A stretch of 64,000 nt of DNA from Parabacteroides faecis (GTDB lineage: Bacteria; Bacteroidota; Bacteroidia; Bacteroidales; Tannerellaceae): positions 124,001 to 188,000 of the forward strand of contig NZ_BMPB01000004.1 of NCBI RefSeq assembly GCF_014647375.1. The letters are read 5' to 3'. Both the position numbers and the translations under genes were made by a program. Numbering within the stretch: position 1 is the stretch's first letter; every line of letters starts with the position of its first letter. Of the stretch, positions 60,806-64,000 are shown piece after piece. Below the pieces are notes generated by a model. It saw only the letters and a list, made by a program, of their open reading frames with translations. It was not told the origin of the DNA and made no database searches.

Positions 60806-61801
60806 ATGCAAGATAAAAATATACTATTTGAGGAATTAATGGATAAATATATTTCGGGCTCGATAACAGACGGAGAAAAGATCTCTTTGTTTGCTTTAAT
60901 AGAAGAGTCGGATTTATATCGGAAACAATACCATGAGATGGTCAAGCTGTATGCTTTGCTCCATATTCCTGCTTTTGAATCCCGGAAAGAGACCGGATAT
61001 GTCCATCTGAAAGAAAGATTGCATTTGACAACCTTGGGAATATCCCGGCGTAGGTGGTTCGTTTATGCCCGGAATATTGCTGCTGTCCTTTTATTAATGG
61101 TAACTGTATCTGTCGGTTCGATTTTTACATATAATGAGTTGGATAAATCGGGTGACCAGTTATATAATGAGACAACGGTCCCTTTGGGTTCACAAACAAA
61201 AGTTCTTTTACCGGATGGTTCCACAGTAGTCCTAAACTCCGGTTCCGTGTTAAAGTATCCGTTATCTTATGGAAAAAAAGAACGAAATGTATATCTGGTG
61301 GGAGAAGGATATTTTGAGGTGGCAAAAGATAAAGAAAAAGCATTTCAGGTATATGCCGGGGATATGACGGTGAAAGTTACAGGTACGGAATTTAATCTCC
61401 GTTACTATCTGGAAGACCAATCGACAGAAGTATCTCTGATCGATGGAGGAGTCGATGTCTTTGCCAATAATAAGTATGTTCGTTTGAAACCGGATGAGAA
61501 AGCTATTTACAACCGCAATACCGGAGACTTGTACAGCGAGACCGCCGATTCCTATAAATCAGCATTGTGGACGACGGGCAGATTGAGTTTTGTGAATGCA
61601 TCTTTCCTGGATATATTGAAGGATATAGAACGGAAATACAATATAAAGATCCATGTGGATAGCCAAAAAGTGACGAATGAATATTTTTCAGGAAGTATCG
61701 ATCTGAATATGTCGCTTCAGGAGGTGTTTAATTTTATAGATGTGGACAAGAAGTATCGTTTTGAACAGAGTGGAGGTGTCATCACATTAAGAGATAAATA
61801 A
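60806..61801 (+). CDS. FecR-family anti-sigma factor, locus 3
   Basis: 331-residue inner-membrane anti-sigma factor. N-terminal sigma-binding part (FEELMDKYISGSITDGEKIS), a membrane helix near 90-110 (NIAAVLLLMVTVSVGSIFTY), a FecR domain at about 125-215 (TKVLLPDGSTVVLNSGSVLK, YLVGEGYFEVAKDKEKAFQV, VTGTEFNLRYY) and a C-terminal DUF4974-like domain (SFVNASFLDILKDIERKYNI). Confidence 0.9.
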   Translation: MQDKNILFEELMDKYISGSITDGEKISLFALIEESDLYRKQYHEMVKLYALLHIPAFESRKETGYVHLKERLHLTTLGISRRRWFVYARNIAAVLLLMVTVSVGSIFTYNELDKSGDQLYNETTVPLGSQTKVLLPDGSTVVLNSGSVLKYPLSYGKKERNVYLVGEGYFEVAKDKEKAFQVYAGDMTVKVTGTEFNLRYYLEDQSTEVSLIDGGVDVFANNKYVRLKPDEKAIYNRNTGDLYSETADSYKSALWTTGRLSFVNASFLDILKDIERKYNIKIHVDSQKVTNEYFSGSIDLNMSLQEVFNFIDVDKKYRFEQSGGVITLRDK

Positions 61802-61867
61802 AACTGCGAGTGAAATAGAATGTTTAACTTAAAAAAGAGAACTTATGGAAAGAACCGGATAAAAAAA

Positions 61868-61900
61868 GAATCGGAGATGGTTGGCACTTCTCTCCGATTC
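61868..61900 (+). promoter_or_regulatory. Leader hairpin between fecR and susC, locus 3
   Basis: Perfect 10-bp arms GAATCGGAGA and TCTCCGATTC with a 13-base loop; six Ts come ten bases later. It begins 66 bases after the fecR stop and ends 55 bases before susC, matching the spacing in PUL 2. Confidence 0.65.
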
Positions 61901-61955
61901 ATTAGATGATTTTTTGAATTAATTAGTTGTTAACTAACAAAATCGTTACAAAAGT

Positions 61956-64000
61956 ATGAAAATAAAGTATTTTTCAATCAAACAATTGGGCTTATTTTTG
62001 GCGATGAGTGTAATCTCTGCTTCTGTGTATGCTAATGCGGCAATGCAAAGTATAAAAATTACAGTACATCATCAAAATGTACCTATCAGTAAAGTTCTTG
62101 ATGATATAGAACGACAAACGGGATATTCTATCCTGGTCCGTAACAATGATATAAATATTAAACAAAAAGTTACGGTCAATGCAACGGACAAAACCTTAAA
62201 TCAAGTGCTAGCCTCCGTTTTTGAAGGCATGGAGGTGAAATATGATATTGAAAATAAAACAATATCTATTTATAAACCGAAAGAAACCACTTTTATTACA
62301 ACGGCGGTCGATCAGGATAAAAAGATCGTTACCGGTACTATTTATGATCCGAATGGCGAACCGGTGATCGGCGCTAATATTTTAGAGAAAGGTACCAGGG
62401 ATAATGGTACGATTTCGGATATCTACGGTAAATTTTCTTTAAATGTGGATGATAATGCGACATTATTGATATCGTATGTAGGTTTTAAGAATCTGGAAGT
62501 ACCGGTAAAAGGGAAAAAAGCATTCAATATTACGTTAGCTAGTGATACGGAGTTGTTGGATGAAGTGATAGTTGTCGGTTACATGACGCAGAAAAAAGGA
62601 CTGGTGACAGGTGCGGTATCTTCCATGAAGGTGGATGAGAATGTGAAAGCGCTTCCTACTACTTCTGCCGGAAATATTTTGGTCGGTAAATTAGCAGGTG
62701 TGAATGTGAGTACGCCGAGTGCTCTTCCTGGTGCTGCACCTAGTATCTCCATTCGTACAGGTGCTTCCTGGAACGCAGAGAATGTTACTTATGTGATCGA
62801 TGGTGTTGTTCGTGGTGGTGGTGATTTTAATAATTTGAGCCCGAATGAAATCGAGGATGTCTCTGTATTAAAGGATGCTGCCTCTGCTGCTATTTATGGT
62901 TCCCGTTCTGCCGGTGGTGTAATAATTGTTACGACTAAAAAAGGTAATCGGGGAAAACCGACGTTTAATTATTCGTATGGATTTAGTACGGATTCCCGTA
63001 CAAAGAACTCAGAGTTGACAAGTGCTGTTCAGGCCGGTGAAATGTACACCCGCATCAATGGTTCTGCTGATCCTGCAGGCTGGGCCTGGTCGCAGGATGA
63101 AATTGATCATTTTAAAACGATAAATGGTGGTTGGGGGTATGACCAGTTGGAAACAGTATGGAGGAATCCGACAACTCAAACACATAACCTGAGTGTAAAT
63201 GGCGGTAGTGATCGGGTTCGTTATTTTGGGGCTGCTTCTTATGTGAAACAAGAGGGCTTTTTAAAGCCGTTGACGTATGATAAATATAACATTCGTATGA
63301 ATGTAACAGCTGATATTACAAAAGACTTAGAGGTTTTTGCCGGTTTGGCTATTTACAATAACTTCACAGGAAACGCTGTTTTCGAAGATGCTGGTTCCAA
63401 TTACAGTAAACTGAGAGTCTGGCAACCGGACCAACCTGTTTATACGGATAACGGACAATATATCGATTATGGCTGGATTGCCAATATGGGAGCTGCTGTC
63501 GATGGTAGGGGTGGTTATAACAAATCGCAGATGTTGAAACCTCAAGCTGTTATCAGTGCAACTTATAAGATGCCATTCTTGAAAGGTTTAAGCGCAAAAG
63601 TTTCTTATAGCAGAAGTTGGACGAACGATGTCAACAAGAAATTTTATATCAACTATGATTTGGTGACCATGAAAAAAAGTGGTACGAATAATCGCATTAT
63701 GTCGACAAATGATAATGATATCATAAGTACAAGAAAGTCGACATGGGTCGGTAAGGATTATATTGAGCGTAAATCCAGTTGGAGTGATGACAAACAGTTT
63801 AACTTCCAGTTGAATTATGAAAATGTATTTAAAGGCGTACATCGTGTATCGGCAGCATTCGTAACGGAATGGTACGAAGGTGGTGGTGCTGGTGTTACAG
63901 GTGGACGTGAAACTTTTCCGGTATATACAACCGACCAGTTCTGGGCAGCAAGTAGTGCCCGTGCGGATACTTGGGGAAATGGTGATACCGACTGGATCAG
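61956..64000 (+). CDS. SusC/RagA-like TonB-dependent receptor with STN domain, locus 3 (partial, runs off the window)
   Basis: Starts at ATG 61956 and stays open to the last base: 681 codons, so the barrel end and stop are missing. Signal peptide MKIKYFSIKQLGLFLAMSVI to VYA; STN domain at about 30-105 (VPISKVLDDIERQTGYSILV); CarboxypepD-like domain at about 123-205 (VTGTIYDPNGEPVIGANILE); TonB-box-like DEVIVVGYMTQKK; plug with EIEDVSVLKDAASAAIYGSR; then the first barrel strands. The STN domain pairs it with the sigma/FecR genes upstream. A susD gene is expected just beyond the window. Confidence 0.93.
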   Translation, partial: MKIKYFSIKQLGLFLAMSVISASVYANAAMQSIKITVHHQNVPISKVLDDIERQTGYSILVRNNDINIKQKVTVNATDKTLNQVLASVFEGMEVKYDIENKTISIYKPKETTFITTAVDQDKKIVTGTIYDPNGEPVIGANILEKGTRDNGTISDIYGKFSLNVDDNATLLISYVGFKNLEVPVKGKKAFNITLASDTELLDEVIVVGYMTQKKGLVTGAVSSMKVDENVKALPTTSAGNILVGKLAGVNVSTPSALPGAAPSISIRTGASWNAENVTYVIDGVVRGGGDFNNLSPNEIEDVSVLKDAASAAIYGSRSAGGVIIVTTKKGNRGKPTFNYSYGFSTDSRTKNSELTSAVQAGEMYTRINGSADPAGWAWSQDEIDHFKTINGGWGYDQLETVWRNPTTQTHNLSVNGGSDRVRYFGAASYVKQEGFLKPLTYDKYNIRMNVTADITKDLEVFAGLAIYNNFTGNAVFEDAGSNYSKLRVWQPDQPVYTDNGQYIDYGWIANMGAAVDGRGGYNKSQMLKPQAVISATYKMPFLKGLSAKVSYSRSWTNDVNKKFYINYDLVTMKKSGTNNRIMSTNDNDIISTRKSTWVGKDYIERKSSWSDDKQFNFQLNYENVFKGVHRVSAAFVTEWYEGGGAGVTGGRETFPVYTTDQFWAASSARADTWGNGDTDWI

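Overview
The window looks like chromosome of a gut Bacteroidales bacterium, most likely Parabacteroides. Upstream regions carry the phylum's -7 box (TAnnTTTG) rather than E. coli -35/-10 boxes, and most starts lack a purine-rich Shine-Dalgarno. There are four SusC/SusD-type loci, three of them headed by an ECF sigma factor and a FecR anti-sigma factor. A large secreted protein ends in what I recognise, from memory, as the DUF6383 domain of Parabacteroides. No tRNA, rRNA, CRISPR array, prophage or intact insertion sequence was seen.

Layout. 1-6.7 kb: an S46 peptidase of the DPP11 type, a zeta-toxin-like kinase with a tiny overlapping gene, hemW, and an EF-G paralogue without the catalytic histidine. 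6.7-15.7 kb: polysaccharide utilisation locus (PUL) 1, with sigma, FecR, SusC with an STN domain, SusD and a GH78 rhamnosidase-like lipoprotein. 15.8-18.3 kb: a cysteine-cluster protein, then a metallophosphoesterase and a glycosyltransferase joined by an ATGA overlap. 18.3-22.4 kb: the DUF6383 secreted protein and a broken DUF4143 gene. 22.4-27.8 kb: metY, then a cobalamin riboswitch driving a TonB receptor and a DUF4374 lipoprotein. 27.8-29.6 kb: an 850-base intergenic region with several strong palindromes, then a regulator with an RNA polymerase alpha-CTD-like C-terminus. 29.6-35.8 kb: a MATE pump, then a TPR protein paired with an outer-membrane barrel.

36.0-44.2 kb: PUL 2, with sigma, FecR, SusC, SusD and a GH29 fucosidase-like enzyme. 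44.2-49.8 kb: a SusC/SusD pair on the minus strand with no sigma factor. It is preceded by an 18-bp inverted repeat enclosing a promoter that points away from the genes, which I read as a phase-variable invertible promoter in the OFF state. 49.9-53.4 kb: a Nudix hydrolase, ROK glucokinase, a GyrI-like protein, a VOC protein and an MBL-fold hydrolase. 54.0-59.8 kb: a MacAB-TolC-like efflux operon. 59.9-64.0 kb: a third sigma/FecR/SusC locus, cut by the window end, with related inverted repeats in front of the sigma gene.

How it fits together: most genes serve envelope nutrient capture (glycans, corrinoids, peptides) or surface remodelling and efflux. Control appears to come from ECF/FecR signalling, a riboswitch, leader hairpins and probable DNA inversion. 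The points most worth testing are the invertible promoter sites, the riboswitch-driven TonB/DUF4374 pair, the alpha-CTD-like regulator with its structured upstream RNA, and the hairpin placed at nearly the same distance after fecR in all three sigma/FecR loci.
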